Positions 23,994 to 37,200 of a DNA stretch of 64,000 bases are shown here, one piece after another; positions within the stretch are counted from its first letter, which is position 1, and every line of letters starts with the position of its first letter. The notes under the pieces were generated by a model. That model saw only the letters and a program-made list of their open reading frames with translations, was not told where the DNA came from and ran no database searches. The stretch is from the NCBI RefSeq assembly GCF_023898315.1, contig NC_064621.1, positions 14,320,501 through 14,384,500 on the forward strand, in the 5' to 3' direction. The DNA is from Schistocerca nitens. Its lineage: Eukaryota; Arthropoda; Insecta; Orthoptera; Acrididae. Made by a program: the position numbers and the translations under genes.

Positions 23994-23996
<3 letters not shown>

Positions 23997-25447
23997 GAGG
24001 AGGAGAAGCCTCATGGTAAGTAATAAGCTAGAACGAAAAGGTGGTGAAGCCTTCAGAACTTTGGTCGATGAGCTCGGTGGCCTTAATATCTTTCGTCTTT
24101 ATAATTGAGGTGGTGTACTGTACATGTAAAATTAGCTAGAAATTTGCAACAGGTTACTGGAGTAAGACTGGTTGATACGTCTTGTCATTCATAGTTTCTT
24201 AAAGGGTCAACAAACGCAGCGCTACTAATAATATCGTAATTAATGCCGATTGTTGCTTGGCAGAGACAGTGTTGTCAAACGTGCCTCGTTCGATTTTCAA
24301 ATCACACAGTCTGTCAGTAGTCAGTGTGCTCGGCTCACCCGTTGAATTCAGTTCTGTGCATGTGCGGGGCAAAGTTTTATAAATTGACAAGGTAGGTAAC
24401 ACTCATTGTGTCATATTTCATTATGCATAATAACGAGGCGCAGCCTTATTTATATCCATCGTTCTTCTTTCTCAAAAAAAGGTTGCCCACCAACAACCAC
24501 TGCGACTGCGCCATCTCGATTGGTTTTCAAGATAGCTGGCTGTCAGATCCAGCATTCAAGGACTGGTTGGTGAAAGTACCTACAGACCTAAATGTGGATT
24601 ATGTCCAAGCATCATCATTAACATCCGTACAATGGGATGATCGGCTCTTACACGTCACATGACAAAATCCAAGAAGCACGTCGCGAAAGCAGCTGCCATG
24701 AGAAGCACAGCAACTTTGTATGTCTACACCCGACCGGCGGCGACCACTTCCACCCAGCAGACAGATTCTACTTCCACTACCACATCTGCGGATTCAGCTG
24801 GGTCAACAACAGTAGCGTTGGCCGCTGGAATTGTTGCGCCTCCGCAGAAGGATGTCACTGTAATGTCAAAACCAGTGGATAAACTGAGAGGGATTGATCG
24901 GATGGCAATGAAGGACGAAGTAACAAAGGCGGAAATACTGTGGTGTTTGGAGTGCATCGTTTCACACAAGTCACTGCGTAGTTCTGCGAACGACGTGTTG
25001 CTTTTCCCCCTAATGTTCCCCGACAGTGAAGTGGCCAAGAGCATGCGTTCACAAAAGGACAAAATCGGTTATATCGTGCAATATGGACTAGCTCCCTTCT
25101 TTGAGTCTGAAATTAAATCTGACCTCGTAAACGCATCAATGATTGTTGTTTGTATTGACGAATCCTTGAACAAGGTGTGCAAAAGAATCCAGATGGACAT
25201 TTAGGTGCGTTATTGGGACATTAAAAAAAAATCTAGTGTGCACCCGTTACTACGCATCAGCTGTTCTAGGCAGTTCGACGGCAGCTAAGCTACTCAAGTC
25301 CTTCAAGAAAAAAATTCCCGGTGAAGCAATGAAAAAACTTCTACAAGTATCGATGGACGGCCCTAACGTCAACTTCGCGTTCTTAAGGGAACTTAAAATA
25401 TTTTTGAAAGAAATTAAAGGAGTAGACACGATTTTACTGGAAATTTA

Positions 25448-28394
25448 AAATGGAAAATGGATAGGTTGAAGTTAGATATAGTGGGAATTAGTGAAGTTCG
25501 GTGGCAGGAGGAACAACACTTTTGGTCAGGTGAATACAGGGTTATAAATACAATATCAAATAGGGGTAATGCAGGAGTAGGTTTAATAATGAATAAAAAA
25601 ATAGGAGTACGGGTAAGCTACTACCAACAGCATACTGAACGCATTATTGTGGCCAAGATAGATGGTTCAAATGGCTCTGAGCACTTTGGGACTCAACATC
25701 TTAGGTCATAAGTCCCCTAGAACTTAGAACTACTTAAACCTAACTAACCTAAGGACATCACACACACCCATGCCCGAGGCAGGATTCGAACCTGCGACCG
25801 AACCAGTCCCGCGGTTCCGGACTGCAGCGCCAGAACCGCTAGACCACCGCAGCCGGCGCCAAGATAGACATGAAGCCCATACCTACTACAGTAGTACAAG
25901 TTTTTATGCCAACTAGCTCTGCAGATGACGAAGAAATTGATGAAATGTATGATGGGATAAAAGAAATTATTCAGGCAGTGACGAGAGACGAAAATTTCAT
26001 AGTCATGGGTGACTGGAATTCGAGGGTAGGAAAAGGAAGAGAACGAAACATAGTGGGTGAATATGGATTGGGGAAGAGAAATGAAAGAGGAAGCCGCCTG
26101 GTAGAATTTTGCACAGAGCATAACTTAATCATAGCTAACACTTGGTTCAAGAATCATAAAAGATGGTTGTATACATGGAAGAATCCTGGAGATACTAGAA
26201 AGTATCAGATAGATTATATAATGGTAAGACAGAGATTTAGGAACCAGGTTTTAAATTGTAAGACATTTCCAGGGGCAGATGTGGACTCTGACCAAAATCT
26301 ATTGGTTACGTACTGTAGATTAAAACTGAAGAAACTGCAAAAAGGTGGGAATTTAAGGAGATGGGACTTGGATAACCTGACTAACCCAGAGGTTGTACAG
26401 AGTTTCAGGCAGAAAATAAGGCAACAATTAACAGGAATGGGGGAATGAAATACAGTACAAGAGGAATGGGTAGCTCTGAGGGATGAAGCAGTGAAGGCAG
26501 CAGAGGATCAAGTAGGTAAAATGACGAGGGCTGGTAGAAAAACGCAGTAAATGAAGGACGCAAAAAGGAATACAAACGTCTCAAAAATGAGATCGACAGG
26601 AAGTGCAAAATGGCTAAGCAGGGATGGCTAGAGGACAAACATAAGGATGTAGAGGCTTATCTCACTAGGGGTAAAATAGATACTGCCTACAGGAAAATTA
26701 AAGAGACCTTTGGAGAAAAGAGAGCCACTTGTATGAATATCAAGAGCTCAGATGGAAACCCAGTTTTAAGCAAAGAAGGGAAAGCAGAGAGGTATAAGGA
26801 GTATATAGAGGGTCTATACAAGGACGATGTACTTGAAAACAATATTATGGAAATGGAAGAGGTTGTAGATGAAGAAGAAATGGGAGGTATGGTACTGTGT
26901 GAAGTGTTTGACAGAGCACTGAAAGACCTAAGTCGAAACAAGACCCCGGGTGTAGACAACATTCCATTGGAACTACTGACGGCCTTGGGAGAGCCAGTCC
27001 TGACAAAACTCTACCATCTGGTGAGGAAGATGTATGAGACAGGTGAAATACCCTCAGACTTAAAGAAGAATATAATAATTCCAATCCCAAAGCAAGCAGA
27101 TGTTAACAGATGTGAACATTACCGAACAATCAGTTTAATATGCCACAGCTGCAAAATACTAACGCAAATTCCTTATAGACGAATGGAAGAATTAGTAGAA
27201 GCTGACTTTGGAGAAGATCCGTTTAGATTCCGTATAAATATTGGAACACGTGAGGCAATACTGACCTTACGACTTATCTTAGAAGAAAGATTAAGAAAAG
27301 GCAAACCTACGTTTCTAGCATTTGTAGACTTAGAGAAAGCTTTTGACAATGTTGACTGGAATACTCTCTTTCAAATTCTAAAGGTGGCAGGGGTAAAATA
27401 CAGGGAGCGAAAGGCTATTTACAATTTGTACAGAAACCAGATGGCAGTTATAAGAGTCGAGGGATATGAAAGGGAAGCAGTTGTTCGGAAGGGAATGAGA
27501 CAGGGTTGTAGCCTCTCCCCGATGTTATTCAATCTGTATATTGAGCAAGCAGGAAAGGAAACAAAAGAAAAATTCGGAGTAGGTATTAAAATCCATGGAG
27601 AAGAAATAAGAACGTTGAGGTTCGGCGATGACACTGTAATTCTGTCAGAGACAGCAAAGGACTTGGAAGAGCAGTTGAACGGAATGGACAGTGTCTTGAA
27701 AGGAGGATATAAGATGAACATCAACAAAAGCGAAACAAAGATAATGGAATGTAGTCTAATTAAATCAGGTGATGCTGAGGGGATTAGATTAGGAAATGAG
27801 ACACTTAAAGTAGTGAAGGAGTTTTGCTATTTGGGGAGCAAAATAACTGATGATGGTCGAAGCAGAGAGGATATAAAATGTAGACTGGCAATGGCAAGGA
27901 AATCGTTTCTGAAGAAGAGAAATTTGTTAACATCGAGTATAGATTTAAGTGTCAGGGAGTCGTTTCTGAAAGTATTTGTATGAAGTGTAGCCATGTATGG
28001 AAGTGAAACATGGACGATAACCAGTTTAGACAAGAAGAGAATAGAAGCTTTCGAAATGTGGTGCTACAGAAGAATGTTGATGATTAGATGGGTAGATCAC
28101 ATAACTAATGAGGAGGTATTGAATAGAATTGGGGAGAAGAGGAGCTTGTGGCACAACTTGACAAGAAGAAGGGACCAGTTGGTCAGACATGTTCTGAGGC
28201 ATCAAGGGATCACAAATTTAGCATTGGAGGGCAGAGTGAAGGGTAAAAATCGTAGAGTATGACCTAGAGATGAATACAATAAGCAGATTCAGAAGGATGT
28301 AGGCTGCAGTAGGTACTGGGAGATGAAGAAGCTTGCACAGGATAGAGTAGCATGGAGAGCTGCATCAAACCAATCTCAGGACTGAAGACAACAA
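25448..28394 (+). mobile_element. RTE/BovB-like LINE, copy 3, inside the hAT-like transposase gene
   Basis: The copy begins at MDRLKLDIVGISEVRWQEE (5' UTR and endonuclease start missing) and ends with GACAACAACAAAAA after the C-terminal region. The endonuclease shows VMGDWNSRVGK and YQIDYIMVRQ. A single open frame (26610-27983) covers the linker and RT with KAFDNVDWNTLF, RQGCSLSPMLFNLYIE and LRFGDDTVILSE (FGDD in place of FADD). A small deletion near 26540, a stop near 26448 and another near 27981 break it. The transposase frame is interrupted after TILLE and resumes with GLHVVHG, so it inserted into the hAT-like gene. Confidence 0.88.
25663..25857 (-). mobile_element. tRNA-derived SINE inserted in RTE copy 3
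   Basis: The target GCCAAGATAGA is repeated exactly at 25652-25662 and 25858-25868. On the minus strand the SINE starts GCCGGCTGCGGTGGTCTAGC, which contains a pol III A-box-like sequence. A consensus-like B box GGTTCGAATCC (about 25784-25794) follows, then a tRNA-unrelated body ending AGCCATTTGAACCA. I recognise it as the abundant acridid SINE type from memory. The 11-bp duplication and clean ends suggest a fairly young insertion. Confidence 0.9.
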
Positions 28395-31189
28395 CAAAAA
28401 CGGGCTTCACGTTGTTCACGGCGCCTTCAAGTCCTCAATTCAAGAAACACAGTGGATGATAATTCAGTTTTTACGTGCCTTGTACAATCTTTTTAAGGAT
28501 GTCCCTGCCAGATGAGCTCTGTATATTTCGACAACGGAATCGGAACTGTTTCCCTTAAAGTTTTGCGCGATCCGATGGCTGGAGAATGTGGAAGTTGCTG
28601 AGCGAGCTCTAGTAATGCTTACGTTTCTGCGAATATTTGTTGGAAAACTGGATGAAAAAAAAACAAACCAAAATGTGCTAGCTTCAGAGTAGTGGAGGAT
28701 CACCTCAAGGACATGCTACTTGGTCCGAAAATTGCCTTCTTCAAGACTCTTGCTGGAGACTTGACACCTTTCCTAAAGGATTTCCAATCCGATTGGCCGC
28801 TAGCACCGTTCCTCCACTCTGCTTTGACAGAGATAATGGAGATAACGATGACACGATTTGTCCAGCCGATGAAGTTCTCGCCGTCATATAATTTGGACAA
28901 AGAATCCAAACTTTTGAGTGTGAACCACGTCAAGATTGGGTTCCCGTCAAGAATGAATTCAGAAAGTGCAGGTCTCTCACAGCCCTTGAAATCGCTAAGT
29001 TCCGGAGCGAATGTAGAAGAGGAATGATCAAGCTTGTGTCAAAGTTCATGGAGAAATCTCCCTTGCATTTTAGGTTGACAAAAGCTGTAAGCTGCTTTGA
29101 TCCCACAATAGCGTGCAGGGAGGCTGGTCCCAAACGATTTCATCCCTTTCTACAGATTTTGGTGGAGAGCAATTGGATGAACGGTGTATGTGCCGATAAA
29201 GCAGAAGCGCGATACGCCTCTGTTGTAAAGAAGAACTGCAAAACAAAATTTGAAACATTCAACAAAAAGCAGCAACAGCTGGATGAGTTCTGGATGAAAT
29301 GTCTCAAGAACCAGAATGCAACGTGCCACGAGCTGAAGAAGGCAATGGAAATCGCGCTCACTTTGTCGCACGGTCAAGCAGCTGCGGAGCGAGGATTCTC
29401 GGTGAACGAAAGAGTGCCTCTTCAAGAATATGAGGGAACAATCTTTAGTGAGAAGACGACTGGTGTATGACGCCATCAAGACACACGGCAAAGTCCAGGG
29501 AGTGCCTATAACAAAGTCCCTTATACACTCTGTAAGAAAGTCACGAGATCGATATGCTGAAGACCTCAAAAATCGAATCAACGAGTCATCCAGGAAAAAG
29601 GATCATCTGACTAAAAGGAAGACTGTTGACGCAGAAATAAAACAGCTTAAAGAGAAAAAGGCAAAACTTGAGGGGACCATTCAAAACGCTCAGATAGAGC
29701 GAGAATCTGTTACAGAACGAATTAATGCTCTCACACACAGCTCTAAGTGAGTTATTTTCCAAGGTCAATTCCTAAATTACAGTATTTTCTGTTAGACATG
29801 GTACTTCCTTCTAAATTATTAGCTTTATTTGTTGTATTGTCTAATAATAATTATAATGTTTCTTTAATAAAGTGTTTTTAAAACAAATGAATATGACAGC
29901 GTTATTTATTTTAAACTGCTAACTCCCACAGATGTTTAAATATACATATCAAACAATAACTTTCGTGATTAAAAAAATATTTGAAAAATTAACCTAATTT
30001 AAGAAATTAAGTATTAAAATAAAGACCAGAGCTAAAATTTAGCAACACGAAAATCCGAAAAGAAAGGACTGTAAAAATGCACAAAATATTTTACGGAAAA
30101 AATCTCTTATTATTCTAAAACGAAAGACAGTAATTAAAGGTCTTTAACAAAGATTAAACCGCAAGCTTCTGTATTTAAATAAAAAAAATGAGGAGGAATG
30201 GAAGATGTAAAATACATACTTCTCCTTACTGAAAGCAAATTTTAGAGCGGGGAATATAGTAGCTGCACTTGACACAAGTTTTCGCTCTAAAACTGGACTA
30301 ATTTCGTACGAGAGCAAGGTACGGATGTCCCGCTACCTGTCGCGTGACTGGTGCTGCCTTCTGTTGTCCATTTATAGGATTAGTTAGAAAGAAGTAGTAG
30401 TGAATGTTAGAGCTGTTCGGAGACGAAGATTCAATTCACCGGCAAAAAAGTAGAAAAGAAGCGAGCTGGTATTGCTCTGCATGCCAGAACACTTCGTCTT
30501 TTCTATGCTATAGAAAAGTCGAAGTGCTCTGGATGAAGAGACTTGTGACATTGCTCAGTAACATATTATTCACTTTTTTTGAAGGTCAATTATACTTTTT
30601 GCAATCGCTTGCATAATTTTTTATCTGTAAAGGAACAACATTAAATATGAAAACTAACTTGAAGCTCGGTCTTTTTTTTAATGTGTGTTACACGTTAAGT
30701 CAAATCAAATACAAATGTGCGGTAAAATTTTAAATAATGACATAAATGACTTATCTCCTGTGATTTAAGAAATTCACTGCACATTCTCACACGTAACATA
30801 CATCATCTTCCGTGGAAATTTACTTTGAAAGTAACGCTTCTCAACTCACTATTCATAATATTTTCCAGTGAACTATTAGAAATGTAAACAATTGCGACAC
30901 AAGCACATCGAATGCACGTTAGTTGTTACGGACTTACTGCATAATCTTCGACCTAAAGCCTTTGACACTTTTCGGTGTCGGCAAACTGGTCTGTCCATTG
31001 TGTAAATTACTCATTTTCTATGCAACTAAACTTTTATTTTGGTGTTATTCTCTGATTCATGTTTCATTGCTGCAGTATTATTCAGCAGTAGTGGGCTAAA
31101 GTTCTTTGTCAGTGTATCAGATCTTACACGTCAAACCTACAAAAATTTAACTGAAATCTAAAAGAATGAAAAATCCCGGAATTCTAAAA

Positions 31190-31260
31190 AATTCCCGGGT
31201 TTTTCCCAGATGAGAAAATTCCCGGGTTTTTCCCGGATGTCCCGGGCCGTATACACCCTG
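31190..31260 (+). repeat. Right subterminal repeats of the hAT-like unit
   Basis: ATTCCCGGGTTTTTCCC occurs twice with a 27-bp period (31191 and 31218). A further CCCGGG then precedes the CGTATACACCCTG terminus. The CCCGGG palindromes echo the TTCCCGG of the left end. Confidence 0.75.
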
Positions 31261-31265
31261 CAATT

Positions 31266-34200
31266 GTAAAGCTGTATGACAAGTGGTAGTGTACGGTAAA
31301 CAGGTGTCTTTTGTTAACTGAAAAAGGGAACTATTTTCTTGAACACCAATTTAATTATGGGAAATTAAGCTACCAATGTAAGATAAACTACTTAACACAA
31401 CTGAGGAAGCACAAGATTATTTGGAGTAGTCCCTTTCCTGAAACTAATTTATTTAGTGTAGGCACGAATAATAGTAATCATTGGAGTAATTTTAGTTTTT
31501 GTTAATCCAGCTATGGATTAAGTTTCTATGAATTCTTTTGTTGGTGTGTACTTTGGCTCATTTCACATCCTTAAAGGTTCCCTTTCTTAATAGCATCTAC
31601 AGACAGACCATGATGAATGAATGCTACAAAAGTTATGGACTTTTCTCCACATCACGCCTAATGCCCCTGTTTTAAAATTGTCATTTAGATCATACACCTT
31701 TGTTACCTCTTTGTAGTCGCACAATACCATTTTTCTTCATCTGGTATGTTATGTAACTTTTGTTCTGGCTCCACACCTCAACAGAGCACTGTTAGTTTCA
31801 CTGAGCAAATATAGACGAAGTTTCTGAATCGACAACAGTATCCAGTTTCTTCATTTACGCTAAGTACCACAGTTTTCCTACAATATCCAACTGTCTCTGT
31901 ATTCTTCATTTACCAAATTACTGTGAAAAGGGATAGGAAGAAAATAAAAATCCACAAGTAAAGGGTGGTGAGATATGTCACTGCATCATTTATATGAATA
32001 ATAAAACTTAGAACAGTGTGAAAACTGACAAGAGCAAAGTAGAAAACTTAAGAAACTATATTTCTTAGTATACATAGGAAATAACAATCAGTAACTTTTG
32101 GGCAGAAGACACTGTCTGTTCTAAGTTTCATTTTAGTTTTACACAGTGCAGAAAATATTTATTTATTGAGAGATAACTGTAAGTTATAATAATTGTAAAA
32201 ATTATATTTCACTTTTCTGTTAATACATTTGAACATGCTTTTATTCACACACAAACGATTTTTATTAGTGACGATGCATGGGCATAATTGCACCATATAG
32301 GTACAGTTAAATTATCAGTCAGATGATATTTGTTTCATGGAATCACAATATAGATCATGACAAAAACAGACAAGAGTATTTTCCATAAGCTTGCGTGTCT
32401 GTTATGAGAACCTATATGCACATGACATCAAGCCTCAAGTTCATTGCTTCATTAAGAACATCAAATTAAAAACACTGCTAACATGATTAGAGTGAATTTT
32501 TATTTCAGTTGTAGATGTATTTTGTTTGTAGTTGAAATCAACTGTATTTCAGACTTTTCAATACAGAATTTTATTGTTTGGTTCTCTGAATAAATGTTTC
32601 GTTTCACTCAGGAAAAAAACAAATAACAAAAGAACTTATTGTTCAGAACCAAGACATTTTCGTATCATCAGAACTTAATGTATTGTTGTGTGGTTGCATT
32701 CCTTCTTACTATATTGTTTGAAAAAAATTTACATATTTCTAATCTCCTGCGAACAAAACACCAGTACATTAGCACTTTTAAAAAACACAAACACAATAAC
32801 TTCAATCACAACAAAAGTAGATTGAATAAATATGCTGACCAACGTATAAATTATATAAATACAGATTCAGCCCCAGAAGACATTATAAGTGGAGGTGAAA
32901 GTTAGAAGTAACAGTTAATTTACTGTAAATCATAACACAGAAGTCAACAGTATGAGAAATCTCAAATTATGCTTCATCACTTGAAAGGATTGATATGGAC
33001 TAAGAACACAAATAAAATACTACCCATGTAATAAGAATATAAAGAAATATACAACCACTCATAAACTACATTTTATAGTGTAAAAGATGACAAACAACTG
33101 CAGCTTTCAGTGATTATTAGGTAAATGCTACATTTTAATTAAGGCAGGCAGTCTACTGCTTTTGTAATTATTCTCTCATTAATGAGATTTAAAGCCATGA
33201 TAATACAATTAAAGGGTGATATATGTTGCTGCAGGTATAATACACACATTAGTTGCCAGGCTAGGCCTCATTACAGGCTGTGAAAGTTGTACTTAAGAAT
33301 AAAATTAAGGGTCTTCAAAAAACAGCAAGAAGAGGACTGAACAAAATACAATTAATATGGGCTTTTATATGTTACATTTTTCTGCCTCCAAAACTTCCCA
33401 TGCAGAGTGAATACCTAATGGAAAGTGGATTTTTGTTACCTTTCTTTGTCACGTTACCTAAAGGTTAAAGAATGTGCAGCATTTGCACTCAGTACTATTA
33501 CCAGGTATTCTAATCTTGTAATCTGTTATCTTACAAGACCAAGACAACATTTGCAAAGTAAATGGTAGTACAGTTGTGTTTAATCAGAAATGACGCTCAT
33601 GCTAATTAAAAAAAAACTACAATAAATGATATATAGACCCTTACAGAACTTGAGAGGTGCATGTTATATTTAATTATCCTTCTGACTTTGTACTAGATAC
33701 TTCTTTCACAGCTTAAGCTTTTGACATTTTCATAGACTTGACTAATTAGCCCCATCTCCTTTGAAAAGCCAGTTTATGATTTGCTCTTCTTCATAGTTCC
33801 TTATTACTGTTGTAATCTGATTCTCATTACCTAATGTACGACGGTTTTGAGTTATGCATTTGCTAACTGCAACTTAATTACAAACATTTTTGTATAAATA
33901 CTACAAAATCTACTAAGTTATTTTAGTTACCTCTTCCTGCCTCCATGTGTATTGTGAATTCATTTCTCAGGATTATACTGTAACTTCATATTAAAAACCT
34001 ACTATTAATGACTTCTTAAATAAGTTTAAAATGGTGATACTTTAAAAAATAAAAATAATGAAAACAAAATGAAAGTTATCGATTAAGAGGACTTAGCTCT
34101 CTGAAGGTCTGACTGGATTTTTAAATATGAAGGAAGTAACATAGAAAATAAATGGCTGAATCAGAAATGTAAATGATATAACAGAGAATAGGGACAACAT

Positions 34201-37200
34201 AAAGGTGTACCTGTAAAGGAAGTAAGTGCATACCAAAAGAGCACTTTTCCTTTCTCTTTATGTCCCTCTCTTCTTCTTCTTATCATGTCATTCTATTGTT
34301 CATGGACAAGGCTGCAGTCCTTACAAATAACTTATAATGTTAAAAATGATACTGATAAATTAATACAAGTTTTACAATCAACATTCAGCCACAGTAGTAT
34401 TGCACTTTGCCCATGAGATGTGTTTTTTGCAATTTTAATTTTGACTGTGATACTGCAACCTTTTGATTCCAAAGTAATGTGCTTAATCTTACACATTCCT
34501 TAACCTTCAAGGTAGGAAATGTTATTGCTATTAAAGTAAAAGTGCAGGCCTTCAGTACCTAACCTGCATAACCTTCATGTTAAATTAATGTTATTCAGTG
34601 TTGTACATGTATGTTAACATTTAAATATTCCAACACATATTAACACAAGATTCTTTTGTTAATCTTTACATTTGATTGACTTACTGAAGACAGACTTGGC
34701 CCAAGAGGCAACTTAAATTTATCAGACCATTTATAAGTACAAATATCCAATTAATGAGTGAAAGCCACTTCATTCAGAGTACATATCTCTTTTGTTTCAT
34801 CTTCCTAATCTGCAGATAATGTCATTTTAGTTATTTTTATATTGCATATTGTACTGTCATTTGAAAAATATTCTAACAAAAATGTTACAAAAAAGAAAAT
34901 GCTTGCTATAGAGTAAAAAAATAATAACAATTTGCAATTCTTTGGCAGGGTGTCAAAACATGAAATTATCATCTTGTATAACTGCATTTAATATGTTCCC
35001 ACTAACAATTACAGACCTAAAACAGCACCCAATCCAGATATGTTACAGTCCAAAATGAAGGCATGCTGATATAACATCCTGCATTCCATTATATAAACAT
35101 GAAAAATTTCGTATACGACATAATTTTGAAACAACATAATAATTTCTCTAGTTTAAAGTTGGCTGTCAGTTCCTGCAGTTACCTCTGTGTGGGCAGGGGG
35201 ACAAGGCAGAACATATGGAACTGATGAAGCTGATTTTACTTCATAAATTTACATGTGCATGCATTTTTATCTAACTGAGTACCACATACTACAGATGCAA
35301 TGGTGTCTCCTCTTGTGACAGAAAAAAGTGTACACCATTAGAATAAAAGCAGTTACACACATATCTCTTTAGCCTTAGGAATGGAGAATTAAGAATTGAG
35401 CAAGCACATTTCTGTAACCAATTTAGCTGGACTATTGGCCTTGTTATTCATATCATAAATGCTCTTGGTTAGCATATAAACATTAAAATTACTTTCATGC
35501 TTGAATATTTACAGGGTTTCCTTGATTATGAAATTTTCTGTAAAATAAAATGTAGCTAATTGCTTTTCATGTCTGTATGGCCACCAACTTGTGTACTACA
35601 TAAGACAGTGAGTCACAGAAAACATTTATGAATCTATGTCCATCATGACATTTGACAGCTGTAGTGAGACTTATTTTTAACCAGGAGAAACTTATACCTC
35701 AATCACACATAAAAATGAAACAAACTGGCGCATTCAAATAAAAGTTGAAGTCGTTTTACTCTTTGATCACTCTTTCTTACATACCAAAATATAGGAGCAA
35801 AGAAATGGGTGAATTTGTTGGACTAAATTTTATCTTTTTAAAAATCACTAGCATTGCTATCAGATGCTACTATGTATTCATAATGAGCTTTCTTACAAGT
35901 ATGACTTCTATTTATTGGGTGTCATATTTCATGAATAGCATCATTCTTTGTTACTCAAATGTCAGTATACTTTGTTCCATGACTATAAACACTTTTTTTC
36001 TGAATAAAGTTTCCACATGGTGCTTATGGCCTGCGACATGCACTTAATTATGCAATAAAAGTAAAATCCACTTTATCAGTTACAAAATACCACAAAGACT
36101 TCTGTTCACAAAAAAATCTCCAACATATTTTTCCAACAAAGTGTGGCTACAGGAAGTTGAAATATCAACATGTCATCACACCAATAGAGCACTTTTCAAT
36201 TATAATGGAAGAACAGGAGAATTATATTTATCATAGTTTATACAAGACAGTAATAATTACATGCTCATTCAAAAATGTTTCTTACATAGCTGGAATTTTT
36301 AGTTACTTGCTACACTAAAATTAATTTAGTGTTTACACATTCATATAGAAAAATGTACTTTTAACAACATTTTTGTTATCTGTCCTCTTGTTTATAACAA
36401 AGAACAATAGCATTGGGACATGATTTTCATATAGTTTATATTATGACTAGAGATATGACAAAAATACAAAAGAACAGCACAGGCAGATTGCAATTCAAAA
36501 TAAACTTCAAACATTCTCAAATATTGTAGTTTCTGCCTTTTGATTATAAGTATGCCTACTGGTAGAATTTGAAATCTATGTTAACATCTTTTGAAATGTC
36601 ATGCAGACAATAGTAAATACTGTATTGTCAGTAAGTGCAACAGTTTCATTTTTGGTTCATTTAAAATATTTAATGTACTTCAATTTTTATCAAAACATTA
36701 TATTATAGACACTAAAAATAAAAAACAACTGTTTGAAAAGAGTAATACTATAAGAATTAGATATAATTTGAAAGGAACAAGCTAAGATACTTGACAGGAA
36801 CCATAATTTATAAGAATTTAATGAAAGATGATGCAGGTTAGTATAATAATTTTAGCAGAAGTGTGATTTAATTAATTTTTCCTGAAAAGGTAAGTCCCAT
36901 ATAGTTACAGAAATATACTGACTCAGTGATTCAGAAAAAGAACTGCCAGTACCTTAAGGCCAAGTAATATATTTAGGTATGGAATACATATGTCTGTGTT
37001 TCTGATTCATTTATTTGTAATGACATTTAAACTTATTTAAATGACCATTGATGTATTTAGGAACTGATAATATCACTACAATGGGCATGCTGTAATCCTT
37101 TTTAATCTTTATGATTTTTTTCTGTTGCAGGTAACAAGTCTGACTTCTTAGTGAATATATTTTACTTAACACACTAATGTTTTCATTACAATGTGTTTCG

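Larger units (their letters stand above)
24408..29750 (+). pseudogene. Broken hAT-like transposase gene, split by an RTE LINE
   Basis: Pieces occur in order on the plus strand. An N-terminal DSWLSDPAFKDWLVKVPTDL (about 24520-24580) leads to what would be a BED-type finger, now blurred by a frame change. 24659-25204 has VTKAEILWCLECIVSHKSL, MFPDSEVAKSM and VVCIDESLNKV (a likely catalytic Asp). 25236-25447 has VSMDGPNVNFAFL. After the inserted LINE, GLHVVHGAFKSSIQETQWM resumes at about 28409. 28692-29470 ends with LTLSHGQAAAERGFSVNE, the hAT dimerisation motif. A coiled-coil Lys/Glu-rich tail (29430-29750) is in another frame. Stops (for example 25202-25204) and at least three frame changes make it inactive. 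Confidence 0.72.
21124..31260 (+). mobile_element. Very large hAT-like DNA transposon (about 10.1 kb with nested insertions)
   Basis: The left end is CAGGGTGTCTACG and the right end, reversed, is CAGGGTGTATACG. CAATT flanks the unit exactly on both sides (21119-21123 and 31261-31265), a 5-bp target duplication. Inside, on the plus strand, is a broken transposase gene with a hAT-like C-terminus (24408-29750). An RTE LINE (25448-28394) that itself holds a SINE is inserted in it. After removing the LINE about 7.2 kb remain, long for a hAT. Both ends carry short tandem repeats rich in TTCCCGG. Five-base duplications are described for some hAT lineages; eight is the norm. Confidence 0.75.

Noticed and set aside
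23951-23996. Possible CRISPR-like or array repeat
   Set aside because: It is a plain AG microsatellite; no spacer-repeat array exists anywhere in the window.
25663-25857. A tRNA gene suggested by A and B boxes
   Set aside because: The body continues well past a tRNA 3' end, exact 11-bp duplications flank it, and no cloverleaf with a proper anticodon arm and acceptor stem forms; it is a SINE.
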